In this document: piece by piece, positions 53,942 through 64,000 of the stretch
Position numbering within the stretch: the stretch's first letter is position 1
How the letters are laid out: every line of letters starts with the position of its first letter
NCBI GenBank assembly: GCA_936450465.1
Contig: OW388290.1
Span: 24,541,457-24,605,456, forward strand
Direction: 5' to 3'
From: Gibbula magus
Taxonomy: Eukaryota; Mollusca; Gastropoda; Trochida; Trochidae
Length of the DNA: 64,000 nt
Notes under the pieces: generated by a model
The model's input: only the letters and a program-made list of their open reading frames with translations
Databases searched by the model: none
Told to the model about the DNA's origin: nothing
Program-made: the position numbers and the translations under genes

Positions 53942-56900
53942 CTATGCATTTAGCTCCAATGTGATATCCTTGACATGTTTTCTGTCACGGAGACTGTAGA
54001 AAGACCAGGCGATTGCTTGTAGAATTCCGATTACGAGTGGAAGAAACCACAGTAGCAAGAACATGATGCTGAATAGCTCTGTTTTACTTGTAGCGTTCAG
54101 CGTCCCTTTCTTCAAACTCTCGTAGCCGTATTGATTGAGGACGTACACGATAAACATCGGACACAAGGACTGGGATGGCTTTACCACGAGAGCATTGGTT
54201 CCAAACACCATGGATGAAAGGGGATGTCTGAAAAATATATCAAAAGAGATTAGGCTTGAAGTTTGGAACAATTATTTTATTTAATATTATTAAATCATTT
54301 AAATAGAATAAATGTAAATTAAGCGTTTAATGCTTGAAGAATGTACAAACCAGAATCATTAGCTCATTTAATAATTTAAGTTATTTGACTCAAATAAGTT
54401 TTGAGCAGTTGTATTATATAATTTTGAAAGAAAGTTGCAGGGTTTCATTAAATGCATTGCGAAAAGACGTAAACTTATAACTTTGAATTGAATTGAATTG
54501 AATAAAACTTGATTTCTAGGAAAGTCTAATTGTTTTTACATACTTCCTATTGTAGCGTTCCATATTGTGATCAGCGACATCAGACAAGGGAAGGTTAAAT
54601 AAGGAAAAGGCTAAATTGGTGTAAGTACTGAAAATGAAAAAAACAATTGAACATCAGCAGTAAACATTGATCGCAGTACTAACAGAATTATCCAGTTTTA
54701 ACTTTGTGACAAACTATCTTTATGAAACAAAACACAATCTTATAAAACTACCCAAATATCTACTTTGGATTTAAAGTGGTGTGCCAACAAAATTAATTAC
54801 CTCCCCTTGCTAAACAGAAACACTGGGTACACTTGATTTGCATACCAGCTGATCAGCCGGCTCCAAGCGGTCATCTGCCTGAATAATTACTAGTCTGCCG
54901 CCAAGACACTCTTTCTGGCCCAAATACAGTATATGATGTTTTAGTGTGATTTTGAAAATGTGGGACCACTTGATATTTTGCCTACATAGATAGCGGTCAT
55001 CCGGAACGGACGGACTTTTCCATAGATATATACATAGAGTGAATGAGTGAGTTATTGTTTAACGCCGCTTTGGCAGTATTGCAGCCATTAGCGGCGAGAT
55101 ATATACATAGATGTATTGTTGATTTAGAATGTAGAAGCTCACCTGTTTGATAGCAGTATGAGAATGAGCAGGTAAGGATGGCCCTGACCGATCAGCGCCA
55201 ATAATATCCCTGAGAATATTTTCCACACAAAGTTGCCTTGAATCACAGTAAAGTAACCGATTCTGTTCACTAGAGGTGCTCCAACTACCAATATTATCTG
55301 AAACAAAGATGATCGCTACCATAATACATACACTGTCATTAAAAGCAAGAGATTTTAAGACTTAAAATTCAGATTTTCCTGAATTGAATAATATCCAACA
55401 CTTCACAGGGTTCATACAGCCAAGAGGCCAAAAAATTCAAGGACTTTCAAGCACTTTTCAAGGACACAAGATGTGTTTTCAAGCGCCATCATTTTTAGCT
55501 CATCAGGCCTGAAATGCAAGATGGGTTTATGGCATTGGCCTACATACGCCTTTCGTAAACTTTTCATATTTTGATTTCTCTTCAACAACCGCTGCACCCC
55601 TAAAACTTAAATTTTGGGGGAGGTATCTAGCAACTAGGGAATCAAGTTTGTCATAAAGTTTTGATTGGAATCTATTTTATCTACTTATTTTTACTTCTTC
55701 TTGCTCAGACTTGGATAAATTAGCCACATTCAAGCACTTTTCAAGGAAAATCTAAAATATTCAAGCACTTTTAAAGAAAAATCTAAAATATTCTAACACT
55801 ATTCAAGCCCTTTCAGAGAAAATGGTTAAATGCAAGCATTTTTCATTGGACACAAGCAAATTCAAGCACTTTTAAAATCTGTATGAACCATGCTTCAGAG
55901 TGGTCAATTTACAGGAATCACACCTCATTAAGAAAGGTGATTGGCAACTGGTTTCAGAAAGGATATTCCAGGATATAATTGCATTAACAATTTCCGGAGA
56001 AGAGGTGTACAATTTGCAACATTGGTGTACAATCATATTTCAAGACTGTAAAGTGTACAAAATACTCCAAAAGTGTACAAGTAGGCAGCCCTGTAACATG
56101 TGTTCAGGTACCAGGGTACATAAATGTCTAAAATAAGGAGACAAGATGATCATCATGTAAACCAATGCAAAACAAGATGTGTTTGTTAAACACGGATGCC
56201 CCCGGATGCAGCAAAGTTATGGCCAAGGTTAAAGTTTTATGAATATTGTCCACTGCGGCAAGGTCAAGGTCACAAGGTCAAATATGATGACCTCATCTGA
56301 AAGGTCTCATCACAAGGTATGCACATGCCAAGTATGAAGGCTGTAGCTCTCAGCAATCTAAAGTTATGGCCAAGGTTAAAGTTTACTAAAGATGTCCACT
56401 GCAGCAAGGTAAAGGTCAAGGTCACAAGGTCATATATGATGACCTCATCTGAAGGTCTCATCACAAGGCATACACATGCCAAGTATGAAGGCCGTAGCTC
56501 TGAGCAATCTAAAGTTATGGCCAAGGTTAACGTTTTCTAAATATTGTCCACTTCGGCAAGGTCAAATATGATGACCTCATCTGATAGGTCTCATCACAAG
56601 GTATGCACATGCCAAGTATGAAGGCTGTAGCTCTCAGCAATCTAAAGTTATGGCCAAGGTTAAAGTTTACTAAAGATGTCCACTGCAGCAAGGTAAAGGT
56701 CAAGGTCACAAGGTCAAATATGATGACCTCATCTGAAGGTCTCATCACAAGGCATACATATGTCAAGTATGAAGGCCGTAGCTCTGAGCAATCTAAAGTT
56801 ATGGCCAAGGTTAAAGTTTTCTGAAAATGTTGATTGCGGCAAGGTCAAGGTCACAAGGTCAAATATGATGACCTCATCTGAAAGGTCTAATCACAAGGTA

Positions 56901-58251
56901 TGCACATGCCAAGTATGAAAGCCCTAGCTCTGAGCAATCTAAAGTTATGGCCAAGGTTAAAGTTTTCTGAAAATGTCAATTGCGACAAGGTCAAGGTCAC
57001 AAGGTCAAATATGATGACCTCATCTGAAAGGTCTCATCACAAGGTATGCACATGCTAAGTATGAAAGCCCTAGCTCTGAGCAATCCAAAGTTATGGCCAA
57101 GGTTAAAGTTTTTGTGGACAAACACACAGACGGACAGACGGACAGACGGACAGACAGAGGGAAGGACAGACAGACGGACAGGTGAAAAACAATATACCCC
57201 CGAAATCTCCGATTCGGGGGCATAAAAATCCATGAATTCGTTATCATCAAATATCTGCTAAACTTCTACAGAACTATTTGTAAACACAGATTTACATTTA
57301 AATAATTAAATCATATTAATTCCTCATATCAGTAACTAATAAATGTAAATATGAAGAAAACTGCTAACATACCGTGTGTAGCGAACCCAAGCTGCCGTAG
57401 AAGAAACTCCGCACATGCGGAGGAAGATCATTTTCGCTGATCAGCTGATCACAGATTATGACCGTGAAACTTACAACAAATGCGCGATGAAATTCCTGCA
57501 AAAAATTGGTTGCTACAAATGATAAAAAGTTTCTGTCAGACAAAATCTGCCACGTGATCTTAAAGTACGAGAACTTGTTCGTTGTGACAACTTTAGATTC
57601 CTTTTCCTCCTCAACATTCTGGGTTAGTTTCTTTACATCGTAGTGAGTGTGTGCATGCTTTCCGCAGTAGTACATGAACAGACTACTGACCACAGCTATA
57701 ATTACAGTTGTGAGTTGGAAGGCAGGGAAGTTTTTCAGACTGTCCGATGTCAATTCACATAGAGTTACTGAGAAGGAGGCAATGAATCCGGCGCATTGTG
57801 AGTATCGCGTTAGAGTGATTCTGTCACTATCATTCACAGCAATTTCTGTGTATAGACAACATAATGCAAGTCCTATAAATGTGAACATAGTGTCGTAAAG
57901 ACACAGAGCCACAATGAGATGAAGACCTGTGACCCAGCCAGAGCTACCCCAAGGAAACCATGCTATAAGATAGGCTAGTCCAAATAATGGCCCTGTGTAT
58001 AGGATCAACTCTCGTCGGGTTCGCATCAGTGAAGAACTGCTTGTGTCCTGCCAGTATGCGAAGAGTGGATCGTTTACGGCATTCCATACAAGGTACAGAA
58101 TCTGAGCCATGTGAAACCAACTTTCTTCTATCTTATACAGGTTTAGAAACACTTTAACGTAGTAGAAGGAAAATGTTGATGACAGTAAGCTGAAGCCAAA
58201 AGTTGCAGCACAGTAAGCCAACATCCGGCTTCGTAAACTGTGGCTCGACAT
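53942..58251 (-). CDS. MFSD13A: TMEM180/MFSD13A-like multipass transporter
   Basis: Four coding exons joined in phase: 58251-57373 (293 codons), 55297-55143, 54627-54544 and 54227-53942; 467 residues. Donors: acg|gtatgt, cag|gtgagc, ggaa|gtatgt; acceptors all cag. A further acceptor 14 nt upstream of the ATG shows a 5' untranslated exon. The protein is hydrophobic throughout. It carries NDPLFAYWQDTS near residues 60-71, the signature of the MelB-like GPH branch of the major facilitator superfamily, then about 10-12 membrane segments including FNLPLSDVADHN and the final LLLWFLPLVIGILQAIAW. The overall match is to TMEM180 (MFSD13A), slightly shorter than the vertebrate protein. Its substrate is unknown. 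Predicted in plasma or internal membranes. Intron 1 is filled with repeats; the last exon is followed by a duplicated C-terminal fragment. Confidence 0.8.
55038..55102 (+). repeat. SINE-tail-like fragment, AGTG-bearing
   Basis: gagtgaatgagtgagttatt, gtttaacgccgctttggcag, tattgcagccattagcggcg: the inverse of 35707-35765, lying in intron 2 of the transporter gene. It shares gtttaacgccgcttt with the tail of SINE family E. Confidence 0.6.
55408..55894. mobile_element. MITE-like element with GGTTCATACAG ends
   Basis: Left end gggttcatacag, right end ctgtatgaacc, with repeated ttcaagcacttttcaagga modules inside. Positions 55490-55570 hold a fragment (agctcatcaggcctgaaatg...tttatggcat) matching the terminus of the element at 42230-42870, apparently nested. 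Lies in intron 1 of the transporter gene. Confidence 0.6.
56165..57225. repeat. Element with embedded tandem repeat of about 155 bp
   Basis: Six to seven copies of a unit containing gtatgcacatgccaagtatg, gctctgagcaatctaaagtt, atggccaaggttaaagtttt, aaggtcaaggtcacaaggtc and atgatgacctcatctgaaag. Alternate units are more alike, suggesting a dimer period near 285-310. Flanks: gatgcccccggatgc on the left and attcgggggcataa on the right, an imperfect inverted pair, plus a (cagacgga)n run at 57127-57180. This resembles molluscan elements that carry tandem repeats of about 160 bp between their ends (known architecture; assignment inferred). Confidence 0.75.
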
Positions 58252-58265
58252 GGTGTCTTGTGTGT

Positions 58266-58682
58266 CTGAAATATCACAAACATAATTTATGAAAAATTTC
58301 TTTGAGGAGTCATTTTTAAATCATACAACATTCACAAGAAAGGTAATTTATAGTGAAAACACTTCATAGCCAGATCTACTTATTATAATAATGTTATTTG
58401 TAAACAATGATTGGTAAAGTGCCCTAAGTTTGTGACGTCATTTACACACGTGCGCGCTCCATTATGACTCGCGCAAAATATCTGAAACGCCCGTTTCTTT
58501 GTCTCTCGCCAAGGCACGAGACAAAGCAAAATTATTTCACGAGGGACATAAACTTGATATGAAAGGGGAACGAGTTATGTACCCTATAATTCTACAGATG
58601 CATCTTACACTAAATACATTATTAATTAATTGAACAACATATGCATCTCAAATGTGATTGTTTTGAGCTGAGTGAAGGATTA
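58266..58682 (-). promoter_or_regulatory. Upstream region of the transporter gene with CRE and E-box
   Basis: A perfect TGACGTCA (58433-58440) is followed by CACGTG (58447-58452) and CpG-rich cgcgctccattatgactcgcgc. Since the coding exon begins at a splice acceptor (58265), the promoter and first untranslated exon probably lie around here. Binding by CREB/ATF or bHLH factors is inference from the motifs. Confidence 0.4.
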
Positions 58683-58892
58683 TAGTCAGACCTAGGTCGA
58701 GACTCTATCTGCAACCCCACTGGATAGTATGCGGCTCGCTGTGTGAGATAGAGCATTCGACACCACATAGGTTTCGGTCTAAGTCAGACCCCGCTTATCC
58801 GTACGTTACAGTTTCACATCGTTCTTATATACATGCGGTTATCTGGATCAATCAATCAGACATGTCTATCTGTATACGGGGTCTGACTGTAT
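58683..58892. mobile_element. pogo-like MITE, copy 3 (composite)
   Basis: tatagtcagacctaggtcga at the left; an inner taagtcagaccccgcttatc; and gtatacggggtctgactgta at the right. The inner and right ends are inverted repeats of the CAGACCCCG type typical of pogo/Tigger derivatives; the outer left motif may belong to a second, nested copy. Confidence 0.65.
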
Positions 58893-59460
58893 TACATTAA
58901 TAATGGCAGCCACCAGCAAATTAAACAAGAAGTTCTCGAACGGGTCGAGAATGATAATTCCACGTTGACGTTTGGTGAACAGGTTTAGCACTAGCAGGAA
59001 CATTTGAACGAAACTGTCATAACATCATCTATTGAAAATCCGATGTAATAATCATTGTGTACTATCATAACTGTTTATGCATCATTAACAATTATTTCAT
59101 TTCACAGAAAAACAAAAACTTACAGCATCTATTGTAAAAATATGCAGACCGTGTCGCTTGTATCATGAATAACAGAATTATATTTACCCATGGAAATATT
59201 TTTCTCAAAAAGTTGTTTTCTTACTCGAACAAACCTAAATATGTCATAAATACACTTGCAAAGATACACTAGAGGCACAATATTCTGTGTCATTATGTGA
59301 TCATACATTGTTACGAACCTCATGAAAATCCATGTTAAGGCTACTAAATCTAGCACACATTTATCTCATAAAAAAAACATTAATAAAACTAGGATTGCCA
59401 ATACTTAGGTCTTCAAGACTTCTGCTTGACCTTGAACTCCATGTTGGACTCTCGGTTATT
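58893..59460. other. Nothing recognised
   Basis: AT-rich. A short plus frame ATGGCAGCCACC at 58903 meets a stop after about 23 codons and has no supported splice partner. Confidence 0.4.
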
Positions 59461-60620
59461 CGTCAGTTTGTCTGCTTTAAAATGAGCTATCGAACATGTC
59501 TCTATCTTCAGTAGTTTTTTTTACAAAAATTCTCCAAAGAAGGTACCCCTCTGAAAATGGAAAAATCACGTATTAATGGACCCCTACATGATCTTTCTGA
59601 CGATTAAGACAAAAATATGAACAATTTCATAATAAGGTGTAACATAGGAGATGTTACACCTTATTATGGAGATGTTACACCTTATTAGGAGATGTTACAC
59701 TTTGATTTCCACGTAAGTAGATGATATCATCATTAAGTTTGCATACATATTTAATACGTTAAGCTGTTCTGAATATTCAGGAAAATATGCAAAAATGCTC
59801 ATTTTCGGACCCCTAGACATCGCTCGCGATGTTTGAGGCTTAACTATCAACTTTTTGATGAAAGCGGTCAACAAACAAGTTTTTCTTCTTGAAATTGTGC
59901 ATACGCAGGTGTCTATAAAATTTCAATAGCATGAAAAGTTAAGCAGTTATGAACCTATCAACTTTGTTGAAAATTGCGATTTTCGAAAAATGACAATCTT
60001 CTATGACTTGTCGCACGTAAACTATGACAGACACATGCTTGAAAATGATTGTCCTTAATAAACTGATATCTCTCCTTCAAAATGAGCTATTAAACATGTT
60101 TGTATCTTCAATGGTTTGCGATCGAAATTTTTTCTAAAAATATGCCCCTGAAAGTTCTCAAAATCACGAAATTTCACATCTTTGGGCAAATGATGATTTT
60201 GTGATTAAACTATCAACTTTTACATGATAAAGATCTAAAACAGAAATGTTAGGTAATGTATCTGTATCCGATTTCAATAAGTAACTTTGACGTATCTTTA
60301 TTTGTAACAGAGTAACCTCCCTTTGAACATGATGTCGAAATTCGAACTTATACAAAAAGGACCATGTTGAAGGGCAGATAACAAAAATTCTAGGACGAAA
60401 TTCAAAATTCGGCCAAAAGAGCGCTCTTAACAATTCATTTATCTTCAAAATAAGCTATAATTCATAGCTGTACTGATAAAATTGAAGGAGAAGAAGATTT
60501 TCAAAGACGCGTACCCTCAAAACCGCAAAATTGAACAACATTTTCAGTTTTTTGAAAATAGCAAAAAATCTATCATGACGGCCGAAAACCGCTATAGGTG
60601 AACAAACTCATTATGAAATC
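59460..60620. repeat. Three diverged repeats of an AT-rich module
   Basis: The phrase aaaatgagctat..aacatgt.t.tatcttca.t.gttt occurs at about 59479 and 60081, with a weaker copy at about 60446. Each is followed by gtacccct/atgcccct, ctgaaa..tc.aaaatcac and an aactatcaactttt phrase. A short tandem gagatgttacaccttatt (three copies) lies at 59645-59702. Non-coding and unclassified. Confidence 0.5.
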
Positions 60621-60670
60621 TATTTCTTAATTAAACTTCACTAACCCCAAATCTGTATAATTCTGCTAAA

Positions 60671-61118
60671 TTAAAGGTGCTGTGGCACATTTTGGCATAT
60701 TATTATTTTCTCAAATTTGTCATTTATTATTAAAGTTTATACAATTTCCTGTTATATTTAAGGGTAAAACGTCTCATTACACGACCCGATAAGCCGCATA
60801 TATAGAAAACGATTATCGGTATAGGTAGAAATGGTGCGATGTATAAAGCGACAATTTTGTTGAACTTGTAAGTCTGAGAGGTAGATTCGTAGGTCATATG
60901 CGATTTTGAGAGTTCAGACAGCAAGATTGTTGAAGATTCCATGATGGCCTGTCGATGGGAAATGGACTCGCATACATGGCTTAACCGAACCATGTACATT
61001 CGTTTTAGAACTATTTTAAAAATTAATTCAGGAGTATTATTTTGTCATTGGTAACACTTATTTGCCTTTTTGCGAGAGCACTTTATTCAGTAAGCAGAAC
61101 GTGCTACAGCGCCTTTAA
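60671..61118 (-). mobile_element. TTAA-bounded MITE family B, copy 5
   Basis: Ends ttaaaggtgctgtggcac and acgtgctacagcgcctttaa, TTAA at both sides. Contains aaaacgtctcattacacgac, ggaaatggactcgcatacat and gcactttattcagtaag, the reverse-oriented counterparts of copy 2. About 448 bp. Confidence 0.8.
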
Positions 61119-61128
61119 TATATCACAT

Positions 61129-61390
61129 TCCAATTTTGTTTATCTTGTATACACATGACTGTTCTTCAAATGCTGATTCATGTTTCACCATTAAATTTGC
61201 TGATGATGCTGCAGTGGTAGGCCTAATGGGAGACTCGGAAGTTGCCTACAGATTTATAGATTTACAGATGCTAAGATTTATAGATTGGTGTAAAGCTAAT
61301 TCTTTATATTTGAACGTTAAACAAACTAAAGAAATGGTTATTGATTTTAGAAGAACTAAGTCTACATTAGAGCACAGTCAAATGCTTTCG
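61129..61390 (+). pseudogene. LINE reverse transcriptase fragment
   Basis: The frame reads FILYTHDCSSN, then FTIKFADDAAVVGLMGDSEV, YRFIDLQMLRFIDWCKAN, LYLNVKQTKEMVIDFRR. This is the FADD active-site region and following thumb of a CR1/Rex/Jockey-like non-LTR retrotransposon RT. Only about 85 residues remain; there is no start, and sequence beyond DFRRTKS loses similarity, so it is a dead internal fragment directly abutting MITE B copy 5. Confidence 0.8.
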
Positions 61391-62114
61391 TCCAATCATA
61401 TGATTGTATTGTGGTCACGTGAAGTACATTTATATCCCGATAGATGTACGGTTGTCTGGTTGCGTTCGGGTATCATGCTCATAAAACTTGTTCACAGACT
61501 TCCATAAAAAAACAACAAACAATGTCAACTGATTGTTTTATTTATGTGGATAATACACAATTAAAGAGAGGGTTCTATCGGGGTATTTTTTGTGGAAACG
61601 AAATTCAGGTGGGAATTCCCTTTTGCACACGGCACACAAGTGTGTGTTTTTTTATAAACGCTTTTATTTTACTTTTTACTACTTTATATTGATATTTCAG
61701 GAGATAATTAAACTTAATCCGAATGTAAAAACAAAAAAATAACCAAACAAAAACGAAGCCACTGATTGGCGCTGCAAGCGCCAAGGGGATTAACTCCATT
61801 GTTGTGATGGCGGCGACTGACTCGAGCGATCAAATTGACGAGATGCTTTTACATGTATGAACAATTATGTGATTATAGTGAGTTATTTTCACAAGGAATT
61901 AAGAAGTTTTGACACTAATGCCTCTAAGATAATGACGCTAACTCAATATGACACTGAGGAAGAAACTGGCTTCAATCAGGGTTTCGATTATAACCTGTTG
62001 TTCGCTCTCCCCATCATCCTCACGTTCACAGATCGCCAAGTAGTGTTCAAGACATATATTTTGCTATCAACTTCAAGTGGGATTACCTAGATATGATTCA
62101 ATAAGAAAATAAGA
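61391..62114 (+). promoter_or_regulatory. Upstream region of the AT-hook gene, with a short ATG frame
   Basis: Contains ggcgctgcaagcgcc (near 61769, a hairpin) and, at 61818, ATGGCGGCGACTGACTCGAG, which opens a frame of about 17 codons (MAATDSSDQIDEMLLHV) ending TGA. It may be an upstream ORF or an alternative first exon (a weak donor cat|gtatga is present). The promoter is probably here. Confidence 0.35.
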
Positions 62115-63775
62115 ATGAGTAAGGTTGGGCGAGGCCGACCTCGAAAACACGAGGATATTTCGCCCGTGAGTAGAAGACGGGAGAGAAATGCTCAGCGAGT
62201 CTATTTGGGAGATCTTTCAAACAGATGGATTGAGCTGAAAACAGCACTGGTATTGACGGATATTCAACTTGCAAGACACCTTCTAGATAACCATGATGTG
62301 ACCTGTCAATGCAAGTAAGTATGAAAATAATTTATCAACGTTGAAATGTTTGTGATATCTACTACATGTCATATAACAATTCATACTTTTCAGTCTTCTG
62401 TCTGTATGACTGCAGTACAGTAGACATATATTCATAGTGCATACATACATAATTTTTAATTTTTGGGCCTGACATAAATTATCAGAACAATGAACCTAAA
62501 ATTCTTGCCTAAAATTTGTAAACAATATTCAGTCCTGAAGTAATTCATGTCCAAATTAATCAATTATTTTTTCATTGATGTATTTATTTTTATTTTTATT
62601 TTTGCAGTTCTACCCCAGTACCTTGTGATCCATGGGACAGAAGCTCACAACAAGAAAGTCTTCAGCTGCCATCAGTTAGCACACCCCAGAAAAACAAAGA
62701 TCTAGATGTTGTATCATGTGTTGCAGGTGAGCATACACTCTTTACATTGTATCTCAGTAACCTGGTATACTTCGCTCTAAGTTGAGTCTTGTCATGTTTA
62801 TGTAATTCATTTCATACATTTCACAATAAGTATAATTGAAGTGTGACGATCAGAAACTTTGGAGGTTATATTATTCATAATGAATTGACAAGCAGTGTAT
62901 CGATATCGTGATACTGAATCTGACAATATATACATCATGATTTATTTTGTGTATTGTGATAAGATAACCATTGTTGACTATTGTTTATCAAGAAAATATG
63001 TAGGTGATAGATAGATAATGTGATGTGTATCATATTGTGAAACTTGATAACCCCAGATTGGGTATCAAGATTATCAATATGATCCCGCCGAAGTGTTTAT
63101 AATTTGTGGTTGTATTCATTCAGCTTTGCTAAGAACCATGGATTTTTTTTTCATGTCATTTCTCTATTTTCAGATTTGTCATTGATATCCTCATTGATGA
63201 GCTCTCCTACCAGTGACGAAAACAATGAAACTGCTGATCAACCTTGCAATGAGTATGTATATTAATGTATTCAATATCAAATAATATTTTGAATTTCAAG
63301 ATTGCATATATTTTGTTATGTAAGACCGTTTACATGAATCATAGCTGATATTTGGCATATTTGTTGAATAACACGAGTTCGAATCATGTCAGGGGCACAG
63401 TAACTTTTTATGCAGTAGAGAACTGTAAGGTTTTTTATGCAATGTTACATTGTTGCAGCAAGGTTTGGGTGCAATGCTATACTGAACTTCAGTGCAGTAT
63501 ACCATCCATGGTTCACTAGTCCCAACCGGTACACGCAGGTTTCACGGCAATGCATAACCACACAACATAACAGGCTTTCTTCCTGCCATAATACGGGCAG
63601 CCATGATATAAGTAAAATTCAATGTTAAAACTCACCTGCATAACCTAATACTGTTTATGTCCATTTTCTCATTGAAATTTCTTTATCACAGACAATGCAG
63701 AGAATCAACGCAGACAGTTGCTGAGTTTACAAACCCGGGTCCAGATGTTTTGGATAAGACTGCTGACATAACCAG
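62115..63775 (+). CDS. AT-hook protein of unknown function, 5' four exons (partial)
   Basis: Exons 62115-62314, 62608-62726, 63174-63252 and 63692-63775 join in frame with consensus sites (gcaa|gtaagt; tttgcag; cag|gtgagc; ttttcag; ga|gtatgt; atcacag; cag|gtatgt). About 160 residues are encoded before the window edge, and the frame is still open. Exon 1 begins MSKVGRGRPRKHE, an AT-hook (GRPRK) that binds the DNA minor groove, then a basic stretch SRRRERNAQR and the motif YLGDLSNRWIELKTALVLTD, QLARHLLDNH, followed by a CQCN pair. Similar N-terminal modules (R-x-W-x2-L-K...LA-x2-LL) occur in uncharacterised lophotrochozoan and fish nuclear proteins, some transposase-related. Exons 2-4 are serine/threonine-rich and acidic, probably disordered. 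Likely nuclear; function not inferred. A SINE sits in intron 3. Confidence 0.7.
63376..63652 (+). mobile_element. SINE family E copy in intron 3 of the AT-hook gene
   Basis: Plus-oriented: B-box-like gagttcgaatcatgtcagggg at the head, then agcaaggtttgggtgcaatg, ccatccatggttcactagtc, aggtttcacggcaatgcata and the tail aaaactcacctgcataacc. The A-box half is not recognisable. Confidence 0.75.
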
Positions 63776-64000
63776 GTATGTATTTATTTGAACACATTAT
63801 CATTTACAATTGTCTTATTAACTGGTATCATAGATAAATATGTATGCTCTTTGCTGTGTTTCACAACAAAGTATTATATCATTATTGTTTTTTACGGGTT
63901 GACCCAAGTGTTTACCCCCCTTACAGCTACTAAGACTATGATGATGAGTTAAATGTATTAGAAATGATAACTTTGTGTAAGCAGGCATATAGTTCATGAT
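63776..64000 (+). other. Intron 4 of the AT-hook gene
   Basis: Begins at the gtatgt donor; no further exon before the window ends. Confidence 0.5.

Noticed and set aside
56270..57250. Repeated frames of 73-93 residues
   Set aside because: Translations of the embedded tandem repeat on both strands.

Overview
The window is eukaryotic nuclear DNA, AT-rich, with intron-split genes using GT/AG splice sites and many short interspersed repeats. The repeats (a tRNA-derived SINE with a GTTTAACGCCGCTTT-type tail, CACT/AGTG runs, embedded tandem repeats of about 155 bp) together with secreted cysteine-rich genes suggest a lophotrochozoan, most likely a gastropod mollusc. The species is not determinable by eye. 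Codon-start heuristics for bacteria do not apply: several long frames begin at GTG or TTG, so starts were reassigned from splice sites and ATGs.

Layout: (1) 2.1-2.7 kb, minus strand: 5' exons of a type II membrane protein with a coiled coil that seems to lead into a collagen-like stalk; the rest lies outside the window. (2) 3-31 kb: gene-poor, holding minisatellites, a large trinucleotide array and copies of at least four foldback/MITE families, plus two candidate regulatory islands (about 14 kb and 29 kb). (3) 32.7-37.0 kb, minus: complete three-exon gene for a GPI-anchored-type Ly6/uPAR (quiver-like) protein. (4) 38.8-40.8 kb, plus, divergent from it: complete three-exon gene for a small secreted protein with two antistasin-like modules. 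(5) 43.9-49.9 kb: a nearly complete DIRS-family tyrosine-recombinase retrotransposon, coded on the minus strand. It has 171-bp inverted terminal repeats with no mismatch by eye, an internal complementary region of about 86 bp, a gag, RT, RNase H plus methyltransferase-like region, and a tyrosine recombinase with its catalytic residues. (6) 53.9-58.3 kb, minus: four-exon TMEM180/MFSD13A-like membrane transporter gene with repeats filling its first intron. (7) 61.1-61.4 kb: LINE reverse-transcriptase fragment. (8) 62.1 kb to the end, plus: first four coding exons of an AT-hook protein gene of unknown function.

The host genes have no visible functional link to each other. The main subject of the window is its mobile-element load, led by the DIRS element. 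No wholly new system could be demonstrated. The strongest points for follow-up are the DIRS element's end-to-end architecture and frame organisation, the TTAA-bounded MITE family, the Pol III SINE and the uncharacterised AT-hook gene.
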